From the NCBI GenBank assembly GCA_013350335.1, contig CM023540.1:56172905-56236904 (forward strand): a stretch of DNA of 64,000 bases, read 5' to 3'. The position numbers and the translations under genes are program-made. Below, piece after piece: positions 1-12,934 of the stretch; the stretch's first letter is position 1; each line of letters begins with the position of its first letter. This stretch comes from Chimonanthus salicifolius. Lineage: Eukaryota > Streptophyta > Magnoliopsida > Laurales > Calycanthaceae. Below the pieces are notes generated by a model. That model was given only the letters and a program-made list of their open reading frames with translations, ran no database searches and was not told the origin of the DNA.

Positions 1-2687
1 ATGAACAAACCACATCAAGGTATTCATTGTCATGACTCCCCAACGTATGCCTTATCGGTCCCGCCGAACGGAGCGTGGACTCCTCAAACATCATATACCA
101 TTTCTCGTATGTAATCGGAATCAATGCGGATCCCTCCCCACGTTTGTTTATCGGATACGCAAAATGGAGTGTGGACTCCTCTCATATGTTCCCTCCCATG
201 CCATGCATGAGATGTGCGTGCAAACATGCTATTTCATATTAAATTACATAATTGTATTGAAATTCCATTATTAAAACATAAGCAGTTCGATACCCAAAAT
301 AGATCATCAAATATGGAAATAAAAACCATTACATGTACATAATCCAAAGTATTTCAACAAGGTAGGAATCATTCCCACGTCCAAGTATTGTATCCTTGAT
401 GTTTTCGTGAAGATATAGATCACCGATCACGTCAAAGCAAATCGTACACTCGTTTGTGAAATCGCGTTACCTTAAATTAATTCCATCATATAAAATAGTC
501 AAATTAGTTATCCCATTAATTTAAATTATTCCTTACATCCTTCCATTTAAATTTAGCCATTTGGAAAAGGAAAATCATACAAAAACATCACTTTTAAAAA
601 ATCAGTTGGTCACTCGTCCGCAGCCCATCCTGCGGACGACAGAAATCCGTCCGCGGACGGCAGAAACCCATCCCGCAGACGGCAGAAATCCGTCCTACAG
701 ACAGTGAACCCGTCCGCAGACAACACCATATTGAAGTCTGTTACCCGTCTGCGGACGGTCGAAACCGGTCCGCAGACAGCGTACAGCCTTGGTCTGATAC
801 TCGCTGTCCGGTACCCGCTGTCGGCTACCCGCAGACAGTCCACACTCGTTACCCGTCCTGCGGACCATCCACACCAGTCCGCGGATGATAAAAAATGGGT
901 CTCGCGGACGGTAGAACCCGTCCCACAGAGAGTGTAACCCATCCTACATGCATATCTCCCGTTCGCAAACAACACCATGTTATGTTTGTTACCCGTCTGC
1001 GAACGGTCGAAACCTGTCTTGCGGACGGTAGAAACCCATCCTTCAGCCATCCAACCCATCCACAGAAAACCCATGTCCAGATCATCATCCGTCCGCGGAC
1101 GGTCGAAACCCGTCCCGCAGATGATAAAGACCCGTCTGCGGACGGTAATACTTATCCGCAGACAGTGCCATCCGAAATAAATCCTTATTTTATTTGATGC
1201 TTGGCTTGACCTTTCCTTTTGAAATTTATTTCTTATATTTAACATATATATAATGTCATCCATATATTTTTAAAATCAGTGAGTATGCTCTACTCACTAA
1301 CCCCACTAGGGACTTGTCCGTTAACTTTTCAATTTCTAGAACCATATTTCGGATTTGAACAATACCTTACTTTTATGTTCATCTCATTGCTATTCCTTGA
1401 ATGGATTTTTACATTCTATGGCCATAACACTTTGGCCATTCTTTTCAATCCAATGTGGAACCCCATGGTTTCGGCCATTCCATAGCCAAAACCATGGTTC
1501 ACTTAGCTTCTTTTAATCATGTAATCCTTGTTAAACATTACGTACCTTTCCTGCGTCTCCTCCGTTTCTTTAGCATCTGAATTTCTTCCTTGGTCCTTCT
1601 CCTTCCTTAGTGCTTTCTTCTTCCTCCTTTGTTCTTCGGTTTCTCTAAGTCTAGAGCCGAAAATGTGTGAGAGAGAGATGAGAAGAGGCGATGCAACCTC
1701 TTGTTCCACCCTGAGAATTCGGCCAAGGATGTTGAGAAAGGGAGAGAGAGATTGAGATGAAAAACTCCCTATGGAGGGTTCGGCCAAAGAGGTGAAGGTT
1801 GAGAGAGGGAGAGAGGGAGAGGATAGTTGAAAATCTCTATCTTTTTTGTCTAAAGGAGAGGATCGGCCCTAGGGTTTGGTGTGAGCCCTTTGTATCTAGC
1901 CCTAGCCTCCCAACCACCCACATTACTCCTTGGTCTTTCCCATGTGTCCCTTGGTTAATCAAGGAGACACATGGCTTACACTTGGGGCTTCCCCCCCTTC
2001 CCAATGATTTTGTCTAGGGTTTTCATGAGATGGAAACCCTCTATCTCCCCCTTTGACTCACCTAAGCCTCTTCCACTTCCATGCGACTCATTTACTTATT
2101 TGAATTCACTTCCCATTCAACTCAATCCAACTCACTTTAGCTCACTTAATTTTCTTTAACTCATTTCCATATAACTCAAGTGATTGTAATTCCCAACTCA
2201 ATATAATTCCACTCACCATATTTGAACTCACCCATGGTTGACGAAGTCAACCATGGTAGCCGACCCTACATGTTACCTTAGACCACTCGCCACCTCACTT
2301 GATGAGGTGGATTTGGGTCCCACCTGGCTATGCCACTTACATGCCACCTCATACACTTGCCACTTCACTTGATGAGGTGGATCCCAAGCCTTGGGTCTTA
2401 AGTGGGTACATGACCCAATTAAATTAATTCCTTACCCATTTACTTCCCAAAATCCATTCACTTTGACCCATTAGGTCTGAATTGGGCAATTGACCCAGTT
2501 AACTACATTTACCTAATTAATTAAAATCAAACCCTATCCATGATCTATTGGATCATAATTGGGCCATTGACTCAATTCTTACCCATTTAAAATCCATTTC
2601 AACCATAAATCTTAAATTCAACAAATTAAACAATTTAACTAGTCAAAATACAATATATTATTGCATTGGAAAATTCAGGATGGTACA
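1..2687 (-). mobile_element. 3' LTR of element A, truncated by window start
   Basis: The sequence aligns with 11559-11703 plus 16148-17571 in the hybrid LTR, starting about 666 bp inside the LTR. The right boundary is ...GGTACA at 2687, followed at once by the polypurine tract of A. It contains a GC-rich palindrome array (611-1170), GA-rich stretches near 1670-1830 and AT-rich sequence with no gene. The two A LTR copies differ visibly more than the two B copies, so A is the older insertion. Confidence 0.8.
611..1170. repeat. GC-rich palindrome array in LTR (GTCCGCGGAC type)
   Basis: Irregular short repeats built round GTCCGCGGAC and one-base variants (GTCTGCGGAC, GTCCGCAGAC), usually inside ACCCGTCCGCGGACGGTCGA-like units separated by 10-30 bp. 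The block is far richer in G+C than the AT-rich LTR on either side. A second copy lies at 16621-17202 in the other A-type LTR, so the array was present when A inserted. Open frames across it (up to 217 codons) are products of the repeat and not genes. Confidence 0.8.
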
Positions 2688-2703
2688 ATATTACCCTCTT
2701 TTG
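2688..2703 (-). other. Polypurine tract of element A
   Basis: Read on the minus strand, AAAAGAGGGTAATAT directly precedes the LTR start TGTACC. B (18367-18381) and D (36121-36137) have a comparable purine-rich stretch at the same place. It is the expected plus-strand primer for reverse transcription. Confidence 0.65.
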
Positions 2704-2738
2704 AAATTTTTGTCCTGAAAATCGAGTAAAGTTGGGTT

Positions 2739-5365
2739 TCAAACAACTCTTACAAAAAGTTCAGGATGAGTTGCTCTCATTTCTGATTCAAGTTCTCAGG
2801 TGGCTTCCTCATTACAGTGTCGATCCCATACCACCTTGACGAACTAATTGGCTCGGTTCCGTAACACCCTTTGTTCTTTCCCGATCACTCTGACCGGCCT
2901 TTCAACATAAGTCACGTCGCTTTGCACATCAACATCTTGCACATTCAGTACGTACGAAGCTTCAGGATTGTATTTCCTCAACATAGAAACATGGAATACA
3001 TCATGCAAAGATGACAACTGTGGAGGAAGTATTAATTGATAAGCCACTTGCCCCACCCTCTTTTGGATTGGAAAGGGTCCCACAAATCTAGGTGATAGTT
3101 TCCCTTTCTTTTCAAATTGTATGTTCCCTTTCGTGATGAGACTTTCAAGAGTACTAAGTCTCCCACATCAAACTCAAGGAACCTCCTTCTCTTGTTAGCG
3201 TAGCTCTTCTGATGACTCTGTGCAGTGAGTAGATGTTGTCGTATTAACGTAATCTATTCCGTGGTCTCCGCAACTAGCTCGGGTCCAATAAGTACAGGCT
3301 GACTGGCCTCTGTCCAACACACTGATGATCTACAGAGTCTACCATACAACGCCTCAAATGGAGCCATCGGGAGGCTTGCCTGGTAACTGTTGTTGTAAGA
3401 GAACTCAACCAGTGGTAAGTGGTCCTCCCATCCACCCTTGAAGTCTAACATACATGCTCTCAGCATACCCTCCAATGTCTGTATTTTCCTCTCGACTGAC
3501 CATCAGTCTGTGGATGGAAAGTTGTGCTAATCAATAAATTTGTCCCCATAGCCGTCTGCATGCACTGCCACACCCAGCCAGTGAATCAACCATCTTTGTC
3601 GGACACAATAGTCCTGGGGATACGTCGTCCCAAAGTCTCAGATGAATCTGTCATCTTGATGGGAAGAAAGTGTGCAGACTTGGTCAATCGATCTAGCACG
3701 ACCTATATTGCATAGTTGCCCTTTGATGACCTTGGCAATCCTGTCACAAAATCCATAGAAATATGTTCCCATTTCCACTCTGGCACTGGTAAGTGTTTGA
3801 GTAATCCTGGTGGTTTCTGATGTTTAGTCTTGACCTGCTGACAAGTCAGGCAGTGAGCAACAAACTTTGCCACATCTCTTTTAAGTCCATGCCACCAATA
3901 GTGTCTCTTCAGATCATGATACATCTTTGTGCTATCCGGATGAATAGAGAGTTTGGTTTGGTGTGCCTCGATCAATAACTCTCTTCTGCAGCTCTGAGGC
4001 ACATATGTCCTGCCTCGGAATAAAAGACCTTGTCCTGGTCGTAATTCCCATTCTGGTACAACTTCACAAGTAGACATTTTAGCCCATAACTCTTCCACTT
4101 TCGGATCTGTCCGTTGTTCCTGTTCAATCATGGAAACCATGTTGGACCGTACGATCAGATTATACATACTCCCATGGTTATTGATGTACAAATTGAACTC
4201 TCGAACGATATTCAGTATTTCCCATTCCTTCATAATAAAACTGGCTACTGTTGCATGTGACATGCGACTGAGGGCATCCGCCTCTTTGTTCACCTTGCCA
4301 GGATGATATCGCAACGCAAACTCATAATCTTGAAGATATTCCATCCATCTGTGATGCCTCATATTGAGTTCCTTCTGATCAAACAAATATTTCAAACTTT
4401 TGTGATCTGAAAATACCTCAAACTTCTCGCCATAAAGATAGTGTCTCCAGCTTTTGAGAGCGAAGACCACTGCGGCTAATTCCAGATCATGCGTGGGATA
4501 GTGGCGTTCATGAATTTTCAACTGCCTTGAACCATAAGCCACTACGTGTTGACTTTGAGTGAGAGAACACCCAAGTGCTTCTGCTGAAGCTCACAATATA
4601 CTTCATAGCCCTTGCCTCTTTCTGGCAAAATCATAATAGGAGTAATCATAAGTCTCTCCTTCAGTTCTTCGAATCTTCGGTTGCATACAGCAGACCATTC
4701 AAATTTGACTCCTTTCTGAGTGAGTTGGGTAAGTGGAGATGCAATCTTGGAGAAGTCCATAATAAACTTCTTATAATAACCTGCCAATCCCAGAAAGCTG
4801 AGGATTTCGGTCACATTCCTTGGAGCTTTCCAGTCTCTAACTACCGCCACTTTAGCCGGGTCCACAGCTATCCTTCCACTGATATGACATGCCCTAAGAA
4901 GTTAACCTCAGATAGCCAGAATTCGCACTTGCTTGCTTTGGCATACAATTGATTCTTCTTTTGGGTGTCCAGAACTATCTGCAGATGTTTTGCAAGCTCC
5001 TCCCAACTTTTAGAATAAATCAGGAAGTCGTCAATGAATGCAATTACAAACTTGTCCAAGTAAGGACGAAAGATCCTGTTCATCAGATCCATGAACACAG
5101 CTGGTGCATTGGTGTGTCCAAACGGTATGACCACATATTCATATAGTCCATGCCGAGTTCTGAAAGCCGTCTTCTCTATGTCTTCATCCCTGACACGGAT
5201 TTGATAGTAGCCTGACATCAGATCAATCTTGGAGAAATGACTGGAACCTCTAAGTTGATAGAATAGATCATCAGTTCTGGGTAGAGGGTACTTGTTTCTG
5301 ACTGTCAGTTGGTTCAATTTCTTGTAATCTACGCACATCCGAAGCGTACGATCCTTATTCTTCAC
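2739..5365 (-). pseudogene. Element A pol remnant: RT, RNase H, integrase, chromodomain
   Basis: Read from 5365 downward: reverse transcriptase (MCVDYKKLN, catalytic FIDD in [16 protein letters not shown]), RNase H (3703-4865), integrase zinc region (CLTCQQVKT) and core ([11 protein letters not shown]), then a chromodomain-like end. It is broken many times. A 1-nt loss separates the RT frame near 4866. A 1-nt loss destroys the first RNase H aspartate (YCDAS becomes YCELQ). About 30-40 bp are missing from the integrase core near 3618 compared with B. In-frame stops occur near 2850 and at the chromodomain tryptophan (EEATW becomes EEAT-stop). It is related to G but cannot encode a working polyprotein. 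Confidence 0.85.
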
Positions 5366-5383
5366 AAATAATACCAGTGCTCC

Positions 5384-6712
5384 CTAAGATGATGTGCTGT
5401 TCCGGATGCATCCTAGTTTGAGTAGTTCATCAATTTGTTTATTTAGGTCTGACATCTCAACTAGGGCCATCCGGTAATGCGGCAATGACACTGGTGCAGT
5501 GCTAGGATATAGCTTAATCTTAAAATCGATCTCCCTCTTTGGTGGTAAACCAGGGAGTTTTGTTGGAAATACCTCTGCGTAGTCTTTCACTACCGCAGGA
5601 AGTTCAGCCATCGGTGCATTGTCTAGTCTGATGTTGTTCAATACAAGGTGGTTCAATTTTTCATGCAGTCTCTTGGTCATAGGAATGCTCTGTTTGTCGG
5701 CATGTACCACATATCGCTTTCCCTTGGGTGACCAAAATATCACCCTACAGAGATGGGAGTCAATGCTGGGCTGGAAGTTAGCTAACCAATCCATGCCAAA
5801 AATGATATCGTACTCTGTCATCTCGAGTACTAGATAATTGAACTCAAATCTGAACCCATCGAGTTTAGTGTTTACCGATGTGCATATCAGTCCCAGTGAT
5901 GTATCTCCAACAGGGGATACAATAGTAAGTGCAGTGGATAGTTGTTGTACTAGAGTGCTAGTAGCAGATATGAAAGCAACAGATACAAAGGAGTTGGATG
6001 CTCCTGAATCAAATAATGCACAAGCATAGGAACTACCAACTGTTGCCATACCTTGAATCACTGAATGATCCACCGTCTCTGGATGAGGAGCCAAAGTACA
6101 TAGTCGTCCAGATCTTGTTGGATTAAGTGCCCGTCCTGTCTCGTTATATGCTCTGGATACTTGTAAATGAGCTAATTGGGCTGGAGGACGAAATGGACCC
6201 CTAAAGTGTGAGGGTCTACTATTCTGCGGACACTCCCTCTTGAAATGGCCCTGTTGGCCACAATGAAAAACAAGTGCTCACCCCTAGAGGAACCTGAGAG
6301 ACGGATACTGAAGTGGAGGGCTGATTGGGACGAAAGCCTCCAGTTGACCCAGTAGAAGGTGATGGTCTCCCAAAGTTGGGTCGGAATCTCTTGTTCGGGC
6401 GAAAAACACTTCCCCCGCTTTGGCCTCGGTGGTTATCCACAAACCAAACTGTCTTTGTCAGTTCATGCTCAGTTATGGTAGCTCGACTGACCACTTCTGC
6501 CAATGAAGGTGACTTGAAGATAGTCACTTTGACCCTGATGCTTGGTCGAAGGCCCTGCTCAAATTTACGAGCTCCTATATTCTGTGTCCACCATGTATAA
6601 AGCATAACATGATAGATGGAGAAACTCCTGATGATACTCAGCCACAGTCATGGTGCCTTTCACGAAAGATATGAATACCTGTGTCTGGCGCTCCTTCTCC
6701 ACTTCTGGAAAA
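5384..6712 (-). pseudogene. Element A gag C-terminal half and protease remnant
   Basis: The same polyprotein upstream of the RT piece. The gag part (6219-6605 and beyond) includes KFEQGLRPSIRVKVTIF. The zinc knuckle region near 6245-6275 carries one extra T compared with G, so the frame shifts inside the CCHC motif. The protease keeps its active-site motif, ALFDSGASNSFVS. The linker to RT ends at STSS followed by TAG where G has TGG, a nonsense change at a conserved tryptophan. The gag frame is cut at 6712 by the solo LTR at 6718-9993 and resumes at 9999. Confidence 0.85.
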
Positions 6713-6717
6713 TAGTG

Positions 6718-9700
6718 TGTAACGCCCCGCCCTTTTCCACCCTTCCGAAAATCAGAGTCTATTTTTTTTTTTTTATAAATAAATAAAGTGGAAGAGAGCG
6801 GGGAGTGTCACGACGCGAGCTAAGTCCGGACTTCTAAAGTCTGACCCTTACCATTAAAACCAATCCACACATGGTACTAAAAAAAAAAAAACTTGCGGAA
6901 TAATATAAACTGATTGTGAAACTAAACTGTTTAGATAGCAAAGTACAAGTCATCTAACCAAAATTACTTAAATCCGATAACCATCATCAAAACTATTCAC
7001 AAACCATAAGAATGTTACTAAGTTATTACATGTCCATAAAAAAGTATCCAAATGTCAATAAATAATTCCATTCCATATCCAAGCTCCTATGCTTGGCTTC
7101 CTTCGCGATCCTCGACCTTTCCTTTTCCCTTTCCTGCGATATCCACTAAGGATAGAAATAGGGTGTCAGATCAACGCGCCCAGTAGGTTTTCCGATTAGG
7201 GTACCACAAGGTTATTATAAAGCATGCATATATCATAATAATACATGATCAACAAAACTTACAAAAACAATGCTATGTATGTATGCAAATGTAATGGGTC
7301 CCACCCATCACAATTAAACATAGTCATCACTTGACGGGATTCTCATCGTCAAGGTAACCCATAGTGTTCTTTCGTTTCCTCTTGATGGGATTCTCATCAT
7401 CAAGGTATTCCTCCTGGTGGGACTCTCATCACCTAAAGAGGCCCCACAGTTGCATCACGGGCATTCCGACGAAGTGTGAGCTCCGGTTTTCATATTCATC
7501 ACCCATGCCATGCATGAGATGTCAATGAGTACATGCCATTTATAAATAAATCTTAACATTCAAATCCCATTTGAAACATAATACATTAACACAAATAACT
7601 CATCAAAATCAACGTAAAAACAGCAAGTATAATATGTGGTTACAAAGAGGTAGGAAACCTACAGAAAAGTTACTTAAACCGTCCGCTCTTCTTAACCCGT
7701 CACCCGTTCACTATTCGAACACCGTTCAAGAAGTCCCATTACCTTGTTTATATGACAGCAAGTCAAACACATGTCTCATATGGTTTCAAACTAAGTCTAA
7801 GACCAAACACCACTTTGTGGGGTTCGGCCATACCCCATGGCCGAACCTCACCCATTTTGAATTTGATCTTTCTTTGTTTTGGATCAATACCATCCAAATA
7901 ATTTATTAAAAACCTCAATCCACCAAACATCACTTGGTGGGGTTCGGCCATACAACATGGCCGAACCTCACCATTTTGGTTTGAGCCCCTCTTTCAGGTC
8001 CCTTGATCAATTCATTCCATATTTATAATTTGATTTGTATTTACGATTTTGCCATTGGTCTAACCTTTGCTTAGTAACCAATGTTTATAATAAATCCACC
8101 TTAGTGGGGTTCGGCCATACACCATGGCCAAACCTCACCATCTTAATTTTTGTTCCTTTAATCCTTCATACATACATCTCCATTTTGATTTTTAACCACT
8201 TCAAAATAAACTTAGTCCATCAAATACTCATTCGTGGGGTTCGGCCATACTACATGGCCGAACCTCACCCTATGGATTTTTATCCCTTTTTCCATCATCT
8301 ATCATGGTTGATTATTTATTAATACTAAATCCAAAGATAAACATATGAAATTCTTTAACCACCATTTATAATTTCCACCATGTTCTTTACTCCCAATAAC
8401 CCATAAAATGGTCCATGGGGTTCGGCCATACACATGGCTGAACCCTATGGTTCTCTTGACTCAATCATTCCATCATTTGTATACGGTTTATGCTCAATAC
8501 TTTAGCAATAATAATAATATGGTTCAGCCATCCAATGGCCGACCCAAAACATCAATCTTAACTCCAATTGAAACACCTAAAAACCTCCATCACATTGCAT
8601 GGTTTTTAACTCTCAAAAACGATCAAAATAACCAAATCATTTCATGGGGTTCGGCATCCAAAGTGGCCGAACCCTATGATCCATGTTTCTACCCTTTTAA
8701 ACATCATCATCCAAGGTTAAACCTTTGATAGATTCGGCCATACAATGGCCGAATCATGCTCCCTTATCAATTTTATTTAATCACAGATTATGATATACTT
8801 ACCAATCTCCTTAACCTCTCTTCTTTCCTTTGATCCTTCCTTCCTCCCTTCTTGTTCCTTTAGTCCTTAGCCGATTGTGAGCTTTGATCAATGATGAAAT
8901 TACCAAGGGCTGGTTCGGCCAAGGAGGTAGGTTTTGAGAGAGGGAGAGAGATAAAAATCTCTAGCTTCTTTGAGATGGAGAATCGGCCAAATGGTGTAGT
9001 GTATCTCTTTTGTATATCAGCCCTCAAAACCTCTCATTTACCCTCATCATTATTGGTCTAACCAAGGAGTCCCATGGCTTAACTATGGGACACTTGGCTT
9101 AAGCTCATGCAACCCCTCCATCTCCCAACGTTGGTGCTTGGGTCTCCATTATGAGATGGAAACCCTCCAAGTTCCCAATGTAATCCTATCTCATTGTGGT
9201 TTGTGCACTCTCATCAATCAGCCACCTTCCATTGAAGTTTATGCATGGGATACCACTCCAACATGTAAGCCATTACTAGTCTTTGAGACAAGTTCAACCC
9301 CTCATCTCCTCACTTGACTCACTTGAGATGAGGGTCTCCATATCTTCCAATCTCTCTCATTCAACTTAATTCAGCTCAGCTCACTTATCTCAATTCAACC
9401 TAATTAACTTAATTCCTTTGAACTCAAATTCCACTTAACACACTTCCCCCTTGACTCAAGTAAACTTATGAATCAACTCAACATAATTTAACTCAGCCTT
9501 TGAGCTCACTCGATGGTCAACATGGTCAACATGGTCAAGCATTACCCATTGGGTCCCCATTTAACTTCTTGGTCCAATTAGGCGCCATGACCCATTTAAA
9601 TGACAATTATCCATGTAAATGTGGTCTACCCAATTGCACATAGCTTACCCATTTATCATCCATTGAACTCCCATTCAATTCAGCCTAACCCAATTAAACT

Positions 9701-9993
9701 TGAGCTCACCCAATGGTCAGACAAGTCCACCACGACCCATTGGGTCCCAATTGGGTAGTTGACCCATTTAATCACACATACCCAATTATTTCCAACCGAA
9801 TTCTATCCTTGCTCCATTGGATCATAATTGGGCTATTGACCCAATCCTTAGCCATTTATCTCCATTGATCCACAACTACCATCCGTTGGGCAATTGACCT
9901 AACATTTACCCATCTAAGATTCATATCATTTTAATTCACCATTCCAATGACATTTTCGTAAATATGGATATATTGAAAAATCGGGGTGTCACA
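6718..9993 (-). mobile_element. Solo LTR S1 inserted in element A gag
   Basis: It starts TGTAACGCCCCGCCC and ends GGTGTCACA. TAGTG is duplicated exactly on both sides (6713-6717 and 9994-9998), and A gag is continuous across it. At 3276 bp with no internal region, it is a solo LTR left by LTR-LTR recombination. It is minus-oriented, because the TGTAACGCCCC end corresponds to the LTR 3' end that abuts the primer site in B, D and G. It holds seven or eight GGTTCGGCC palindromes (7820-8755) and GA-rich tracts near 8935. Confidence 0.9.
7820..8755. repeat. Dispersed GGTTCGGCC hairpins in S1
   Basis: Copies of GGTTCGGCCAT, a 4-6 nt loop and ATGGCCGAACC lie near 7821, 7947, 8107, 8236, 8420, 8647 and 8731, with a weaker one near 8521. 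The bases between copies are not conserved in the same way. The arms pair over about 11-15 bp. Confidence 0.85.
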
Positions 9994-9998
9994 TAGTG

Positions 9999-10472
9999 AT
10001 CCAGGAACATTGCAAAGAACTGGTCCCATGTCATCTCAGTCCTTTCCCCTACTGGAATCTGTGCCTGATGTCATTTAATCACTTCCCACCACTTGCCGCC
10101 ATCATCGATCAACTACGAAGTAGCTAGCAGTATTCTATCTTCATTACTAGTGATCTTCAGTAATGTCAAGATCTTGGTGATATTTCTCAGACTATTCTCC
10201 GCTCCGGCAGGTCCTTCTTTTCCTTTGAAATGAGGGGGACGCTGTTGTTGGATGTCTCTAACCATACTTCGATCATGTGCCTCATTGGTGGTCGCAGTTC
10301 CATTGCCGTTCATATGTTGTTGTAGAACAGAAATGACCACAGCCTGTACTAAGTTCTGCACCTAGGGAGGTACCACAGGAATATTCACGCTATTCTGCTC
10401 CTCTTCCTGGTGTGGTTGCTGCATCGCTTCCTCCACATGCAAGTTTTGTCGAGTTCTTCTTCTCGGAGGCAT
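9999..10472 (-). pseudogene. Element A gag N-terminal half
   Basis: The ATG at 10470-10472 opens MPPRRRTRQ, matching the start of the intact G gag (MPPKRRTRR). The conserved RPPHFKGKEGPAGAE segment follows, homologous to PPYFKGKEG in G. In-frame stops occur early (after VVPP) and again after LLATS. The homologous frame continues beyond S1 at 6712. The gag role is capsid formation and RNA packaging in cytoplasmic virus-like particles. This copy is dead. Confidence 0.8.
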
Positions 10473-10782
10473 TTTCCTAAGTCATTGAAACATCATTTGA
10501 CTTTGCTTTCTCTTAAAGTTTTGTGTTTACATAGTTTGGGGAATTGCCAATTCAGCATCTTGTATTTCTTTTTTTCGGGGAACTTTCCTATGTATCAAGT
10601 ATTGTTTCTCAATTCAGCATCTTGTATTTCTTATTTCAGGGAAATATGTCCTATTTTACTATGTTTGATAAATCCATTTTTTTGTAGTGATTGTCCTTTC
10701 CTTACTGTTATAGTGTTGTTCTCAGTTTGAATGCTTCAGTCTGATTCTTAACAAAGTAAATTAATCCGGCCCCCACGCAGCA

Positions 10783-10796
10783 GACTCCGAAGAGTC
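10783..10796 (-). promoter_or_regulatory. Leader hairpin of element A (UUCG loop)
   Basis: On the minus strand GACTC-TTCG-GAGTC forms a 5-bp stem with a UUCG tetraloop in the RNA leader between the primer site and gag. The same hairpin is at 22856-22869 (B) and 60932-60945 (G), and at 48169-48182 (D) with loop CTCG. A packaging or dimerisation role is inference. Confidence 0.55.
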
Positions 10797-10876
10797 AGTC
10801 AGTTGGGATTCTTATCTTGTCAGTGAGACATGATACCGTCTTAATCTTACTTTGAAAGATTCATACCTCTAATTTC

Positions 10877-10891
10877 GCTTTGAGATTACCA
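10877..10891 (-). other. Degenerate primer binding site of element A
   Basis: GCTTTGAGATTACCA occupies the place of GCTCTGATACCA, the minus-strand view of the tRNA-Met primer site intact in B and G. It lies two bases from the LTR edge at 10894. It has a substitution and a short insertion. Confidence 0.6.
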
Positions 10892-12665
10892 TCTGTAACG
10901 CCCTACCCTTTTTCACTTGCCAAAAATCAGAGTCTATTTTTTTTAAAAAAAAAAAATAAAGAGTGAGAGAGAGCGGGACTCCACGACGCGAGCTAAGTCC
11001 GAGCTTGTAAAGCCCGGCCCTTAACTGGCCAACCATATGTGTGTGTGGACCGAGTCCACTAAAACAGTTCACACGCTTATGGTTATACTTGCGGAATAAA
11101 TACATTGCGGAACATAAAATAAGATTAGAGTTACTATCCCTATCCATTTTTAAGCAAGGAAGTCCATCACATAAATTAACTTAAGTTCAAATGTAAAAAT
11201 ATAACCAAACCATAGCAAGATAATTCTAAGTTATTACAGTCCCAAAATACAAATAACTCAAGTTACATTGTCCAAAATAAAACTTAAATAAAGTAAGTCT
11301 AAATTATCCAAACTCCTAAGCTTGGCTCCTTTCATGTCCATCGTCCCATCCATTCCCTGTACCAACATCTAAGGTAGAAGTAAGGCGTTAGTCAACTCGC
11401 CCAGTAGGTATTCCAAGTAGGGTCATACACAGGGATTAGTATAAAATCAGAATAGATACATAAAATCAAAATCATGCTAAATCAATGCCATGCCATGGGT
11501 GTCATATGCCATGATTTCCCACTCATCAACCATATCTCAAAACACATAGATAATCCTCTTGATGAACAAGCCACATCAAGGTATTCATTGTCATGACTCC
11601 CCACGTATTCCGTATCGGTCCCACCGAACGGAGCTTGGACTCCTCAAACATCATATACCATTTCCCGTATGTCAATCGAAATCAGTGCGGATCCCTCCCC
11701 ATGTGCAACACCCCGAATTTTCAAGTTATAAATATTTACGGAAGTTACCCATTTAATATGTGAATTTTTAGATATGGATCTTATGTGGGTAGAATGTTGA
11801 GTCATTGCCCAATTAAGACCCAACGAATGTGGAAATGGTTTCAATAGAAATAAATGGGTAAGATGTGATTAATTGAGTAAAGGTTGTTATTTGGGTCAAA
11901 ATGCCCAATTGAGACCCAATGGGTCATGGTTAACTTGGTTAACCACCAAGTGAGTTCAATTAAGATTAAATGGGGCTGAAATTTAATTAGTAATACAATT
12001 TTATATAAATAAGGGATTTGTATTAATTGTATGCGCATGAAAGGCATTGATGGAAAGGTTTTAGGATGGATCTAAAATGGGCCACACGTTGGGATAAATT
12101 GATGTCATCTGATTGTCTAAATCCAAATGAAGAAGTTATCAAATTCAAATAAAGATAGATGCATGGCCGAGTATAAGGATTCCCATAAGATATGCGCATA
12201 CAAGATAGGATTTTCTATCACAAAAATCAAGGAGTTATATGCGACCAAGGATTGTCTTAAATGGGGTAAAAAACATGTGGATGGTTTTGGTTTAAGCAAT
12301 GATATCTTATTGTTTAAATAAAGAAGATGTTTAAATCTAATTAAAGAAAAGCTTGGCCGAGTGGAATGAAAGAGAGGGGCACATGGCATTATCAAGAGAA
12401 AGGGGAATTATTTATTAACACCTTCTAAGTTAGGACCCAAAGGGAGGTTTAATAAAAGAAAGGCATCAAGGGAGAAAAGCGTGGTCTAAATAAGGACACC
12501 AAGTGGGACTTTTATAAGAGGCAATAAAGGTGCACACGGCAATGGCTAATGTAATGGGGTATTATTAGAAGAGACGCACACGGCAATGGCTAAACAAACA
12601 AGGGATACACGGCACTAACGAGGGCACATTCTAAATATGGGATTAAGTTTGGCCGAGTGGAAGAT

Positions 12666-12674
12666 TTTATAAAG
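12666..12674 (+). promoter_or_regulatory. TATA-like box of solo LTR S2
   Basis: TTTATAAAG is followed about 50 bp downstream by a CT-rich stretch (CTTCTCTCTCTTTC) and an ACGGCAA motif. LTR F has the same order, with TATATAAAGG at 56064. This is the likely core promoter of the LTR. The start site is not determined. Confidence 0.4.
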
Positions 12675-12934
12675 GAGAGCGCATAAGATAAAAGCTTGGG
12701 AGTAATTTCTATTCAAAAGCATCTTCTCTCTCTTTCAAGTTATATCTCACGGCAAATACACAAAACAGCAAGGTCTTGACGTTGGGAGCTCTTGGCAAGA
12801 AAATGTCCTTAGTTTGTGAAAGATCAAAGAGGAGAAGAGGCTAAGGAAGAAAAGGATTAGAAGAGCAAAATCAACTGAAGGAATCGCGGAACCAGTAAGT
12901 GGTTTAGATAGTTTGTTTTAATGAAATAAGGAAC

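Noticed and set aside
610..1263. 217-codon minus-strand open frame
   Set aside because: It lies wholly over the GC-rich palindrome array. The peptide is a reflection of the repeat (RRRV, STVR motifs) and other frames over the array are also open.
7571..8728. Several plus-strand frames sharing a VRPYxMAEP-like peptide (also near 23770, 34142, 39068)
   Set aside because: The shared peptide is the translation of the GGTTCGGCCAT...ATGGCCGAACC hairpin, not a protein family.
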